From: Monoplex corrugatus
Taxonomy: Eukaryota > Mollusca > Gastropoda > Littorinimorpha > Ranellidae
Length of the DNA stretch: 64,000 nt
Direction: 5' to 3'
Assembly (NCBI GenBank): GCA_030674185.1
Contig: JAPXFY010000018.1
Location: 46,278,432 to 46,342,431 of the forward strand
A program made the position numbers and the translations under genes. The notes under the pieces are model-generated. The model was not told the origin of the DNA. It ran no database searches and saw only the letters and a program-made list of their open reading frames with translations. Positions 1-10,800 of the stretch are shown here, in pieces. The stretch's first letter is position 1; every line of letters starts with the position of its first letter.

Positions 1-390
1 GTCCAATTTATCGCACGGGGGATTAAAAAAAAGAAACATACCTGAATACAAGTTTTAAGCATACCCAAGGACATTAAAACATCAAGAAACAGGCATAAAT
101 TACCTAAAATTGCTTCCGCATATCTCACCTCCCTAGAGGCAAAAATGCACTTATAAGACATGTACCCAATTATCAATCCTAAAAAAATTACGTAAGACCT
201 TACATCGAACACATACAGGTAAACGGACCAGCAAGGCAGAAAATGATAGGAAGAAATGACAGAATGCAAAGCAAAGGAACAAGGCAGAAACAAAGAGAGT
301 CACAGAAAAGAGGAAAATTTCTAGCACAGAATCTCCAGAAGGTGGGGATACTATTTATACTGAAAGAGCCCCCGGCATCCCCACTGGGAG
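1..390 (-). mobile_element. RepA copy, cut by window start
   Basis: This matches the RepA family, whose best complete copy is at 59,935-60,465. Its 3'-terminal part lies outside the window. The sequence runs to the family's fixed 5' boundary, a G/C-rich GGGGATGCCGGGGG-type motif read on the minus strand. A hydrophobic frame is open across the element on the minus strand, as in several other copies, but it matches no family I know. Confidence 0.75.
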
Positions 391-604
391 AAAACAAACA
401 AACAAACAAACAAACAAACAAATCAGAAAACAACGAAAGCGAAGAAACATTATTCTGAATTATATACATAATGTGAATTGGGATTTTTAATCACAGGTGC
501 AGTTGATCGTAAAATGATCGGACGATTTTCTCTCTGTCAAAAACAAACAAACAAACAAACAAACAAATAAACCAGAAAACAAATGAAAGCGAAGAAACAT
601 TATT
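391..604. repeat. duplicated (AAAC)n block
   Basis: An (AAAC)n run followed by a purine-rich stretch ending GAAGAAACATTATT occurs at 391-457 and again at 540-604. The intervening ~80 bp are unique. This is a small direct duplication just beyond the RepA 5' end. Confidence 0.7.
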
Positions 605-751
605 TTGCTAACTGTGTGTAAAGAAAAATACGCAGACAGACAAACACACAGTTCACATGAGAATCGTTGTGCCTGGTCTATCCAAAGTCAAAGGAAAACA
701 AGAGTCTGCTCAAGGTTACCTGTGAACTAATGACGCAGATACTATAGGGTT

Positions 752-805
752 CAGTTCAGTTCAGTTCATATTGCTTAGAGCACAGCCGACTACTAGAGCC
801 ATATT
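752..805 (-). mobile_element. 54-bp LINE-B micro-insertion with perfect TSD
   Basis: Only the last ~40 bp of LINE-B plus its GTTCA-repeat tail are present. The insert is flanked by the perfect 11-bp direct repeat ACTATAGGGTT (741-751 and 806-816), the target-site duplication expected of target-primed reverse transcription. The 5' truncation is extreme. Confidence 0.85.
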
Positions 806-919
806 ACTATAGGGTTAATGGGTTCGAATCCATTTCATTCAAGAGGCAACAGTGACGTTTTACCGAACGCGTAAACAACTGTCCAAGCCAGAAATAGAAT
901 GAGTTCAGTCCATATTGCG

Positions 920-1165
920 GAGAAAGAGAGAGAGAGAGAAGAGAGAGACAAAGACAGAGACACAGAGACAGAGAGAGAGGCAGACACAGAGAGAGACAGA
1001 CAGAGACAGAGAGAGACAGAGACGAAGAGACAGAAGAAAGAAAGAGAGAAGAGGGAGAAAGAAAGAGACAGAGAGGGAGAAAGAGACAAAGAGACAGAGA
1101 CACACACTGAGAGAGCGAGAGAGCGAGAGAGGGAGAGAGAGCGACAGACAGACAGACAGAGACAG

Positions 1166-1196
<31 letters not shown>

Positions 1197-1277
1197 CAGA
1201 GACACACTGAGAGAGCCAGAGAGCCAGAGAGAGAGAGAGAGACAGAGACAGAGAGAGACAAAGAAACAGAGACACAC

Positions 1278-1339
<62 letters not shown>
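920..1339. repeat. 420-bp purine tract (GA/CAGA-rich)
   Basis: The plus strand is almost purely purine with scattered C, ending in a perfect (GA)n of about 50 bp. It is open in several frames only because it is low complexity. A short LINE-B tail-like string (GTTCAGTCCATATTGC) sits just upstream at 903-918. Confidence 0.95.
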
Positions 1340-1340
<1 letters not shown>

Positions 1341-1639
1341 CTCTGACTGAATTACCACAAGCACACCCAGGTGTAAAATCGAGTTGTTAGATATATTTTT
1401 TTCCCACAGAGATCCTTTGAACGTGCAAACCTGCCTGGCCTTTCGTGTTTGGCAAGGCCATAAAAAAGAAGACGAATTGACTGAAACCTTTTGAACGCGC
1501 CACGAGTGCTGAATTTGACTAACATTGCAGCTGAAAGAAAAACAGGTTTCCTTTCCAGAAGCGATGTGCGCAGATTGTATGTAGTGATGTATGTGGGGAA
1601 AGGCTCAGCGTGGCAAGGAAACAGACATGCGTTTCAGTT
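1340..1639. other. unannotated single-copy-looking sequence
   Basis: I see no recognisable gene, repeat family or long open frame here. Confidence 0.5.
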
Positions 1640-1643
1640 TTAA

Positions 1644-1794
1644 CCCTTTGATCCTGCAACCCTGTCGTCGTCCTCCAGGATCCTGCATTGTCAACCATGC
1701 TAGCAAAGCAAACACTTAACCCTTTGACTCCCTGACCATATCCACCAGCTTCCTGCTGCAGGAAGCTGGCGGATAGGGTGCAGGAGTCAAAGGG
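1644..1794. mobile_element. PB-MITE, nested palindromic piggyBac-like MITE
   Basis: The element is bounded by TTAA at 1640-1643 and 1795-1798. Its termini begin CCCTTTGA and end TCAAAGGG. Inside is a second unit (1720-1794), also after a TTAA, that is a near-perfect 75-bp palindrome centred near 1757. TTAA target duplications and CCC-starting termini are hallmarks of the piggyBac superfamily. No transposase is encoded, so this is a non-autonomous hairpin element. Confidence 0.8.
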
Positions 1795-1830
1795 TTAAAC
1801 TGGCATCAAACACCACAACACTCCTAACCT

Positions 1831-1886
1831 TAACCACCACCACCACCACCACATCATCATCATTATCATCATCGTCGTCATTGTTA
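1831..1886. repeat. (ACC)n/(ATC)n trinucleotide repeat
   Basis: About seven ACC units are followed by ATC/GTC-type units. Confidence 0.9.
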
Positions 1887-2475
1887 TGAAAACAATCTAC
1901 TAGTAATTTGGCTAGTTTAACGTAAATCATACAGCAAATTGACATACCCCCTCCCCTCTCTCTCTTTCTCATGCACGTGCGATTGCACGTGTATTTCATC
2001 ACAAGCAATAGGATTATAAATAACAAAAAGAATCGCAAAACGACAGTATTGATGGTTTCTCAACCTGCACTGAAACGAGCCGAACAGAGATGCTGTGGCG
2101 ATCTGCGTCACAGTTTTAACAGACGTTGCCTTGCGTGACGTCTGAGAACCCGCATCATTAATTAAAAATCTGACATAATTTTGACAAAACGTGAAATAAA
2201 GTCACCCTAGAGAAAAAAAGAGAGAGAGAGAGAAAGAAAGAACACAACCAAAAGAACAAAATTAACAACTAACACAAAAGTCCAACAGTTACGTACTTAA
2301 CCGTTCTGGAAACGCGTGATGTTTTCGTCACTGATCAGAAAAAAAAACGTGACGGAAGTTCTACGTACGCAGGTATCGCTGGTGAAGACTGATGAGAGGA
2401 TATTTCCCAAAACACGTCACTTCCAGTAAAACGGACACTTGCATCAAACTTTGCTTCATCTCACAAGCAGTTTAT
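1887..2475. other. unannotated sequence
   Basis: No repeat family or credible coding region is recognised. A short GA run sits at 2218-2240. Confidence 0.5.
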
Positions 2476-2850
2476 TTAACCGTCTGACTCCCGCACCCTG
2501 TCTACCAGCATCCTGTATTATTGTCAACCATGCTAGCAAAGCAAAAATCTAGGAAGCTGGTGCTTATAAGCAATATGAACCTGAACCTGAACCTGAACCT
2601 GTCCATGCAGTGCAGTGCCTACATGTGCCATCAGGATCAGTCTTGTATCCCACATGAAGACCTACACCAGGCGATGAGGTCTAGTATGTCTAACTTATTA
2701 GTCGAATCATTACCATTATCAGGTCTGTACACAAAGAAAAAGAGCTTTACAATAGTGCTATTCTTTAACCCTTTGACTCTGACTCCCGCACTCTATTCAC
2801 CAACTGCAAAAACTTAACTTTTTGATTCCCTCACCCTATCCACCAGCTTC
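2476..2850. mobile_element. broken PB-MITE pieces plus a LINE-B tail
   Basis: The left piece (2476-2560) and right piece (2764-2850) match the halves of the PB-MITE, each near a TTAA. Between them, at 2566-2604, is a LINE-B 3' tip (GCTTATAAGCAATATGAAC) with a (CTGAAC)n tail read on the plus strand. This is the only LINE-B piece I found in that orientation. Confidence 0.6.
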
Positions 2851-3335
2851 CCAAGGTCAATGGATCGTGCAGTTTTAAAGGCTAAAAATGTGACCATGTC
2901 TTACGATGTATTTAGGATAAACACACGTACATGCGCAAACATATGACCAGAAGACAAAGATAGGTATGCTGTGTTATGTTTTCAAGATGAATGTTGACCT
3001 ACATGACGACTAGATCAACAATCCCGTCTCTTCTCAGTTCAAATATAACGTAATGTAAATGCTAATATCTACTTTTGCCCACACTGCGTAATAATCACTT
3101 TCATCTTGACAGCAACATTTGTTTTATATGTTGTCGATATAATTAAAGTATGTGTGTTGAATTATGAATTGAAAAAAATATCTTCCACATTGAATAGGCT
3201 TTTTGTGGCAGTGAAGACATTATTCAAACTATATCAATAAATCACAAAAATAATTAAACAACAACAACAATGACAAAAAAGAAGGAAGACCAAAAACAAA
3301 TGCAACAAAACACAAAACAAACAACAATAAAGAAA
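2851..3335. other. unannotated AT-rich sequence
   Basis: This AT-rich, partly A-rich stretch has no recognised element or gene. Confidence 0.5.
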
Positions 3336-5668
3336 CACAAGCAGCACTAACAGCAATATCGTGAGAAAGATCAGTTAAATCTAATCAGTCGCATCGATCA
3401 GACCGACTGAAAAACAACATTAATCACCTCACATCCATCTATTGTAGGGATGGGAAGCTGACTAAAAGATTCAGACGCACACAGCCAGATTGTTATTTTT
3501 CCCTGAAGTTTTTTTTTCTTCCGAGTCATAAATGTATAGGCATGTCTAAACCCATCCTTACCAATGTGACCCTTCCCTCGTAGGGGCTGGCAGCCTGGCT
3601 GTTACTGTATTTTTATCTAAAGCCCAGCCGACAGCGTAGAGCCAAAACTGCACTTAATACATGTATCCAATTATCAGTCCTAAGAGAACGTACGTAAGAC
3701 TTTATCGAACAGAAGCAAGGCAGAAAATGACAGGAGGAAATGACAGAAAGCAAAGAAGCAAGGCAGAAACAAAGATAGTGACAGAAAATAGGAAATTTCT
3801 TGCACAGAATTTCCAGAAGATGGGGGATACTACGTATTTACACCGAAAGAGCCCCTGGCATCCCTATGGGAGGGGGGTGGGCAATACAAACAGCACTAAC
3901 AGCAATACCGTGAAAAAGATAAGCATAATCAAATCACTCGATCCATGGATCAGACCATCCAAAAATCAAAACATGATCACCCCACATCCATTCTACAGTA
4001 GGGATGGGAAGTTGACTAGATTTAGACGCACGCACAACCGGATTGTTATTTTTCTCTGAATTTTTCTTTCTAACGAGTCATAAAATGTATGGGCATGTCC
4101 AGACCCATCCTTACTACTGTGACCCTTCGCTCCGTGCTGGATGGTTGTTACTGTTATATTTCTTTAAAGACCAGCCGACTGCGTAGAGCTACATCAGGAG
4201 ATGCCCTGACGTTGATCACTCCGTCCAATTTATCACATAGGGGATTAAGAAGACATTCCTGAATACAAATTCAAACATATGTAAGGACCCTAAAACATAT
4301 ACAAATTACCTAAAATTGCTTCCGTATATCTCATTTCCCTAGAACCAAAAGTGCACTTAATACATGTACCTAATTATCAGTCCTAAGAGAAAGTACGTAA
4401 GAGTTTATTCAACACGTACAGGTGAATGGACCAGCAAGGGAGATAACGACAGGAAGAAATGACAGAAAGCAAAAGAACAAGGGAGAAAGGAAAGAGAATG
4501 ACAGAAAAGATTAAATTTTTAGCACAAAATTTCCAGAAGGTAGGGATACGATTTTACTGAAACAGCCCCACGTGGGGAGCAATAGCACAAACATGCACTA
4601 TTAACAGCAACACGGTGGGGAGCAATACAAACGCACTATTAACAGCAACACGTGTAAACAACATTAACAGCCACAATCACTTGCATCGACAGACGAATCA
4701 GAAACAAATACAATCACACCTACTTCCAGCAACACGTGGGGAAACTGACAAAGGAATTACAGAACAGCACTATACAGCAACACGAACCAATTCGTTAATT
4801 TGCTACTCAAACTGTTTTGTCAATCGAATCAACGAAATGTATACATCAAACACCAATCCATCAACTACTTTCCCACGTCCATTCTACAGGAGGGATGGGA
4901 ACTGCACTGAAAGAGAATTCAGACGCACGCACAAACCAATTGTTATTTTGCTCGAAATGTTCACATTTCTCAACGAGATCAAAAAAGAAAGGCATGTTAA
5001 ACATCTTACTACTTTGTCCCTTCCCTCGTAAAGGGGCTGGCTGCCCGGCTGTCACTGTATTTTATCTAAAGCCAGCGACTCGTAGCCAATTAGGGTATAA
5101 CGTTAAACTAACACAGTACTTCAAGGAAAAAAGAAAAAAAAGAAAAGAAAATTAGTACACAATCAATGCATTGTGCACATAAAGTAGGAGATGACCCCGA
5201 AGTGATCCCTCCGTCCATTATCACAGCACAGGGAACAAGGGAGAAACGAAAAGAATGAGAAAAGATTAAATTTCAGCAACACATTTACCAGAAGGTGGGA
5301 TACTATTACACTGAAAAGCCACTGGCATTCCACAGGAGAGCAATACAAACAGTGCAACAGCAGTCCGCGAAAAAGATCAACTGAATCAAATCACTCGCAT
5401 CGATCAGACCAACTAAATCACAACGCACAATCGCCCAATCCATCTACAGTAAAGATGGAAGCGACTAAAGTCTAGACACAAGCACAGCAGTTGTTATTTT
5501 CCCCTGATTTTCCTTTCTTCGATCATCATGTTGGGCATGTCTAGACCATGCTGCTGTCCCTGGTGTCTGGCTTCCCGCTGCTGCTGTCTGCTGGCTGCTG
5601 CTGGCTGGCTGGCTGCTGGCTGTCTGCTGGCTGGCTGTTACTGTTACGTTACGTACTGTTACTGTTTT
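3336..5668 (-). repeat. composite tandem array of RepA plus X segment
   Basis: Partial RepA copies (3607-3872, 4150-4572, 5058-5335) alternate with a ~250-350-bp segment X (starts near 3336, 3880, 4575, 5337). X is recognisable by CAGCACTAACAGCAA-type and GTAGGGATGGGAAG strings. The period varies from about 540 to 760 bp because the copies carry deletions. All units are in the same direction. X was not seen elsewhere in the window. Confidence 0.7.
5548..5640. repeat. CTG/CTGG-rich simple repeat
   Basis: Interspersed CTG, GCTGG and CTGTCTG units lie in the last X segment of the composite array. The sibling X segments have much less of this sequence. Confidence 0.7.
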
Positions 5669-6360
5669 GTTTCGTTTAAAGCCCAGCCGACTGTGTACAG
5701 CCACATCAAGGCTATAACCATTTCAGAACATACCCAATATTTCGAACAGGAAATGAAAATTACGTACACATATCATGTCAATGCATTCGTGCACATAATC
5801 TAAGGATATGCCCCTGGCGTTGATCATTCCGTCCAATCTATCACAGAGAGGATTAAAAACAACTTACCTGAATACAAATTTAGACATAACTGAGGACACT
5901 AAATCACACACAAAAACAAAACAAAAAAGGGCCTAAATTACTTAAATTGCTACTGCATATCTCATTTCCGTAGAGCCAAAAATACACTTAATACATGTAC
6001 CCAACTATCCTATGAGAAAGTACGTAAGACTTTATCGAACAGGTGAATGGACCAGCAAGGCAGAAAATGATAGGAAGAAATGACAGAAAGCAAAGGAGCA
6101 AGGCAGAAAAAAAAAGAGAGGGTAACAAAAAGAGGAAATTTCTAGCACAGAATGTCCAGAAGGTGGGGATGCTATTTATAAAGAAAGAGCCCCTTGCTAC
6201 TGCATATCAGCAAGGACAGAAAACGATAGAAAGAAATGACAGAAAGCAAAGGAGCAAGGCAGAAAGAAAGATAGTAAAATAAAAGAGGAAGTTTCTAGCA
6301 CAGAATTTCCAGAGGATGGGGATACTATTTACACTGAAAGTCCCTGGCATCCCCACGGGG
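5664..6360 (-). mobile_element. RepA copy with partial internal duplication
   Basis: A near-complete RepA is followed at about 6213-6360 by a second copy of its 5' third, repeating the GACAGAAAGCAAAGGAGCAA block. It ends at the usual GGGGATGCC boundary. Confidence 0.75.
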
Positions 6361-6367
6361 ATGAGAG

Positions 6368-6400
6368 GTGTGTGTGTGTGTGGGGGGGGGGGGGGGGCTT
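6368..6400. repeat. GT run and G homopolymer
   Basis: A short (GT)n is followed by about 15 consecutive G. Confidence 0.9.
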
Positions 6401-6699
6401 GTGGCTGGTTCTGTTGTTGATAGAGCTATGGATTCAAAAAGACATGATGATGTCTCGAGTTCAATCCCAGTCTGAAACAACAACAACAACAACAACAACA
6501 ACAAAACCCTGTTCACTGCCCATCTTAATGTTCTCCGATCCATCTGGTGGTGTCAGCTGGATATCTCATCTGTCCCGTTCTGACCCACCCTCTCCGCTTC
6601 GAGGCCTTGCCAATGTATGAAATTTTGCAGGAGTCTGCCATGTGACTACAGAAAGATTTAGGTGGAGCGCATGCGTAATTGTCCCAATGCGATGACTAC
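6401..6699 (+). mobile_element. SINE-C, tRNA-headed SINE
   Basis: The head contains TGATAGAGCTATGGA, similar to a pol III A box region, and GAGTTCAATCCC, which fits the B box consensus. A (CAA)n run and a body containing GGTGGTGTCAGCTGG follow. The 3' domain (AGGTGGAGCGCATGCG...) recurs at 21.9 and 27.4 kb. The order tRNA-like head, body, tail fits a SINE. It abuts a PB-MITE at 6700. Confidence 0.65.
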
Positions 6700-6703
6700 T
6701 TAA

Positions 6704-7450
6704 CCCTTTGACTCCTGCACCCTGTCCACCAGCATCGTGTATTTTCAACCATGCTAGCAAAGCAAAATCTTCACCCTCTGACTCCTGAGTCAAAGGGTGA
6801 AGTTTTTGCAGTTGGTGGATAGGGTGCGGGAGTCAAAGGGTGAAGTTTTTGCAGTTGGTAGATAGGGTGCGGGAGTCAAAGGGTGAAGTTTTTGCAGTTG
6901 GTGGATAGGGTGCGGGAGTCAAAGGGTGAAGTTTTTGCAGTTGGTGGATAGGGTGCGGGAGTCAAAGGGTGAAGTTTTTGCAGTTGGTGGATAGGGTGCG
7001 GGAGTCAAAGGGTGAAGTTTTTGCAGTTGGTGGATAGGGTGCGGGAGTCAAAGGGTGAAGTTTTTGCAGTTGGTGGATAGGGTGCGGGAGTCAAAGGGTG
7101 AAGTTTTTGCAGTTGGTGGATAGGGTGCGGGAGTCAAAGGGTGAAGTTTTTGCAGTTGGTGGATAGGGTGCGGGAGTCAACGGGTGAAGTTTTTGCAGTT
7201 GGTGGATAGGGTGCGGGAGTCAACGGGTGAAGTTTTTGCAGTTGGTGGATAGGGTGCGGGAGTCAACGGGTGAAGTTTTTGCAGTTGGTGGATAGAGTGC
7301 GGGAGTCAACGGGTGAAGTTTTTGCAGTTGGTGGATAGGGTGCGGGAGTCAACGGGTGAAGTTTTTGCAGTTGGTGGATAGGGTGAGGAAGTCAAAGGGC
7401 GAAATTCTTTTTTTTTCAGTTGGTGGATAGAGGGTGCGGGATTCAAACGG
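6704..7450. mobile_element. PB-MITE expanded by an internal array
   Basis: It is bounded by TTAA at 6700-6703 and 7451-7454. The left arm is the usual PB-MITE start. The right arm has been amplified into the 43-bp array described separately, taking the element from the usual 150-190 bp to about 750 bp. Confidence 0.75.
6796..7438. repeat. 43-bp minisatellite, about 14-15 units
   Basis: The unit contains TTTTTGCAGTTGGTGGATAG and GCGGGAGTCAAAGGG, and GCAGTTGGT recurs every 43 bp from 6808. The first block of units has AAAGGG and a later block has AACGGG, so variants spread in blocks. The unit equals one arm of the PB-MITE. Confidence 0.95.
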
Positions 7451-7455
7451 TTAAA

Positions 7456-7905
7456 CTAACTCCAAACTCCCTTTCCCATCCCCTACATCTATAATCTTAT
7501 TTACCTCACCTCAATCGATCACCATCCCCTGTCCATCTTGCGACACATATCAACAGACGGGAAACGAGGTCAATAACGTAAAAGATTAAAGCCACCGCCT
7601 ATACTATGCTATACTATACTACGCAAGCTTTATTATATTCAATCGAGTCACTGACGTTTAAGAGTTATTATTATTACAGGCTTGTCTCACCCCCATCCCT
7701 CTCCCCTTCCACGTCGATCCAAACTGGATTACGTTTGAGTGTTGTCCCCCCCCCCCCCCCGCCCCCTCTCACTGCTGTTGTTGTTCATGGGTTACCAGAC
7801 CGCATACTCTTAACTTTCAGTGAATGCTCTGACGTAAATGCGTCACACAATAAAACTGGCCAGGACACCCACCACTCCTACCTGTCCAACTGAATCTGGA
7901 CTGTA

Positions 7906-7906
<1 letters not shown>
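7456..7906. other. unannotated sequence with a C tract
   Basis: No gene is recognised. A C-rich homopolymer lies at about 7746-7760, followed by a CTG/TTG-rich stretch. Confidence 0.5.
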
Positions 7907-7981
<75 letters not shown>

Positions 7982-8211
7982 CGTGTGTGTATGTTTTGTG
8001 TATGAGAGAGAGAGAGAAAGGCAGTACGTGTGTGTGCGTGCGTGCATGCGTGTCTCGCACAGACAGAGACAGTGAGAGAGAGACAGAGACAGACAGACAG
8101 ACAGGCAGAGAGACAGACAGGCAGAGACAGACATATAGGAACACAGGCACAGAGAGAGAGAGAGGGAGAGAGAGAGAGAGAGAGAGGGGAGAGAGAGAGA
8201 GAGAGAGAGAC
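7907..8211. repeat. (GT)n followed by GA/CAGA repeat
   Basis: About 75 bp of nearly pure GT, then GT/GC-rich sequence, then CAGA- and GA-rich repeats. There is no coding signal. Confidence 0.95.
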
Positions 8212-8216
8212 CTAAT

Positions 8217-8580
8217 GTTCCATTACCTAGTGTGGCTATGTTCCATTACCTAGTGTGGCTATGTTCCACTACCTAGTGTGGCTATGTTCCATTACCTAGT
8301 GTGGCTATGTTCCATTACCTAGTGTGGCTATGTTCCATTACCTAGTGTGGCTATGTTCCATTACTTAGTGTGGCCTTGTTCCATTACCTAGTGTGGCTAT
8401 GTTCCATTACCTAGTGTGGCTATGTTCCATTACCTAGTGTGGCTATATTCCATTAGCTAGTGTGGCCTTGTTCCATTATCTTGTGTGGCTATATTCCATT
8501 ATCTTCTGTGGCTGTATTCCATTACCTTGTGGCTAATGTTCCATTATCTAGTGTGGCTATGTTCCATTACGTTGTCGCTA
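8217..8580. repeat. 23-bp minisatellite, about 16 units
   Basis: The unit starts GTTCCATTACCTAGTGTGGC. The last four or five units are more diverged (TTATCT, TTGTGG variants). Its right edge meets LINE-T directly. Confidence 0.95.
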
Positions 8581-8839
8581 TTAGGAAAAGACGGGCAACA
8601 TTTATAGGCCATTTTATGAGGAAAGGAGAATTAGAACACCTGGTCACAACGGGAAAGCTGGAGGGAAAGAAGGCACCAGGTAGACCCAGGGAGAAAATAT
8701 TGGACGGACTTGCAGGTGGCTGAGGACAGAGAGGGTGGAAGATGTGCTTGCGGCGACAAGGGATAGATGCACATGGAGGGCCATGACCGCCAACGCCATG
8801 TGGCAGGGCACATGATGATGATGATGATGATGATGATGA
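8581..8839 (+). pseudogene. LINE-T reverse transcriptase C-terminal remnant
   Basis: This encodes the C-terminal tail of an RTE-like reverse transcriptase. Readable pieces are RKRRATFIGHFMRKGELEHL and TTGKLEGKKAPGRPREKILD, after which the frame breaks near the tryptophan-rich segment. It ends in an (ATG)n tail at about 8815-8839, the LINE 3' end. The endonuclease and polymerase domains are missing through 5' truncation. It is the same family as the copies at 15.8, 20.8 and 29.1 kb. Confidence 0.8.
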
Positions 8840-9152
8840 CGAGCTGTGTGATTGAACTCAACATATCTTGAGTCTCTTTGATCCTACAAGACTCTTACAG
8901 TTCAGTAAAAGAAAAAAAAGCGTGGTCCATGTGTGTGGTGATGAAAATATGGGGGTCGATTTTGACATGGCTGCTTTCAAATCGATTTAAAATGATACAC
9001 AAAACCAATTACAGAACAAAACAAACGAAAACAACAGCAAAATTAAACAAATTAAAATCTTTGCTGACGTAAAATATTCATTAAAGTACCGGCAGAATCT
9101 ACTAGTTCGTGGATCTGAAACCTGTATTCATCTGGAGCAAAAACAAAAAAAA
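8840..9152. other. unannotated sequence
   Basis: I see nothing recognisable; the stretch is A-rich in its second half. Confidence 0.5.
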
Positions 9153-9182
9153 GTGTGTGTGTGTGTGTGTGTGTTGGTGTGG

Positions 9183-9221
<39 letters not shown>

Positions 9222-9321
9222 TGTTGTGTGTTGTTGTGTGTGTGTGTGTGTGGTGTGTGTGTATGTGTGTGTGTTGTGTGTGTGTGTATGTGTGTGTGTG
9301 TGTGTGTTGTGTGTGTGTGTG

Positions 9322-9354
<33 letters not shown>

Positions 9355-9364
9355 TGTGTGTGTG

Positions 9365-9435
<71 letters not shown>
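9153..9435. repeat. 280-bp interrupted (GT)n
   Basis: GT repeats are interrupted by TGTTGT, GTATGT and GGTGT units, with the last ~75 bp pure. Open frames across it, on either strand, are low-complexity artefacts. Confidence 0.95.
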
Positions 9436-9436
<1 letters not shown>

Positions 9437-10164
9437 AGGGAAGGGGACTGAGCATGTATTGCGTGTGTGAACCAAGAACCACGAAAACGTGTACGTTTTG
9501 GGGGCAGTCATTAAATTCGAATCCATTTCATTTCAATAGGTTAGAAGAAAAGAAACCTGTGTAAAACAGCTGTGTAACTGTATGAAATTGGCATGGAGGA
9601 AGTAGAGACCTAACAGGACTGAGCCTTGTGCTGCTGATATCTAAAATCATATTCACTGCGTGTTCCAGACAAACCACTTCATCATGCCACTCACGTCAAA
9701 TTTTACAGTCTTTTTTAATTGAAACTAAGGAGATTCTTTTTGAAGAAGACATTATGTGCATTTTATTTGTACCAGGAAACTCGAGGGGGTGAGAGGTGGG
9801 TGGGGGGTTAGCTGGACAACATAGGGTCTCCAAAGGAGAAGTCTCACTTTAGCAAGTGGCCAGCTCTGAACCCCTTACCCTCTAAAGAGGGCCCAGCCGA
9901 ATCCAGGTCATCTAGCACACCTGGATGTCCTTCTGCTGTTGCCACACCAACGATAATCAAATCCAAACTAAAGCAATCAAATTGCACTGCACCACACCAA
10001 GTAAGACATCGTGCTATGTCTTTTTTAGCAAATATTGACCAGTATGGGGGCATGCAGAGTCCAAAATACTTATTATTTAAAATCTTATACCCACAGCCTT
10101 CTGCCACATCGCAATCCCCAATTCTAGATAAATAAATAATAAACAAACAAAATGACAATTAAAA
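9436..10164. other. unannotated sequence with one 104-codon frame
   Basis: A minus-strand open frame (9,844-10,158) of 104 codons has normal composition and seven cysteines, including the string RCLTWCGAVQFDC. It has no recognised domain. I cannot tell whether it is an exon, an old element or chance. Confidence 0.3.
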
Positions 10165-10800
10165 ATATGCTCAATTTCAGTTTATACTGCTTATAAACCC
10201 AGGCGACTTCTCAGCCATATCAGGGCTAACACACATTAAAAACGACAACCCGGTTTAAGATACAAGACAACAGAAAAAAAAAGAAAGAACAAAAAAAATG
10301 CTCACCGTTAACCATGCAAGTCTAAAATGAAAAAAAAAAGGAAAAAAAAAAGACAGACGTAAAATCATATCAGGTGGAAGCTATATTGATCTCTTGAAAA
10401 ACTGGAAAATTGAATCAGGAGGGACGTCTCGGAAGAGCTTCTTTGAAGGACATCGCCGTACAAGTCTCAGCAATCGAGGAAGAAATGTCTGATGTCCGTC
10501 AGCTCGTCACATGGTATACACCATGATGCTTCTTCGTTTTGTTGTTAGTTTTTGTACAAAACGGTAACAAGAATGTAGTTGTAGGGATGCTATGAACACC
10601 GTGCGTAACCTTACTTAGATAACATCCCGGTACTTTCTTTCCTTACGGTTTCGCCCTGCAACAAGTAGGATTTGTGAAGAAATTGTCTTATCAGGTTTAT
10701 AGAGGCGCGCATTATTGCATAATAAGGTTTCGTGTCTCTGTCTTAGTTAATTTCAATCCTCCTGCCACAGATTTCTCATACGTACCTTACATCTGTGTAA
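10165..10800 (-). mobile_element. LINE-B copy, long and degraded
   Basis: It starts at the 3' tip (TTTATACTGCTTATAAACCC) and runs about 630 bp into the degraded coding region. Regions matching the CCHC segment (about 10,440-10,530) and upstream sequence are still recognisable by comparison with 42.4 kb. No frame is intact. Confidence 0.7.

Noticed and set aside
828..845. tRNA gene or SINE from GGTTCGAATCC
   Set aside because: It matches a B box, but no A box or cloverleaf lies upstream, and nearby sequence is a LINE-B insertion.
807..1364. Long serine/leucine- or arginine/glutamate-rich open frames
   Set aside because: They are translations of GA/CAGA repeats on both strands. The same applies near 7.9, 9.2, 11.3, 12.0, 15.0, 22.8-23.5, 28.0-28.5, 41.4 and 46.5-47.0 kb.
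1720..1794. Rho-independent terminator or other bacterial hairpin
   Set aside because: The hairpin is a TTAA-flanked mobile element recurring in the window, and the context is eukaryotic.
5528..5803. Cysteine-rich secreted peptide
   Set aside because: The cysteines come from a CTG/TGC-rich simple repeat within the X/RepA array.
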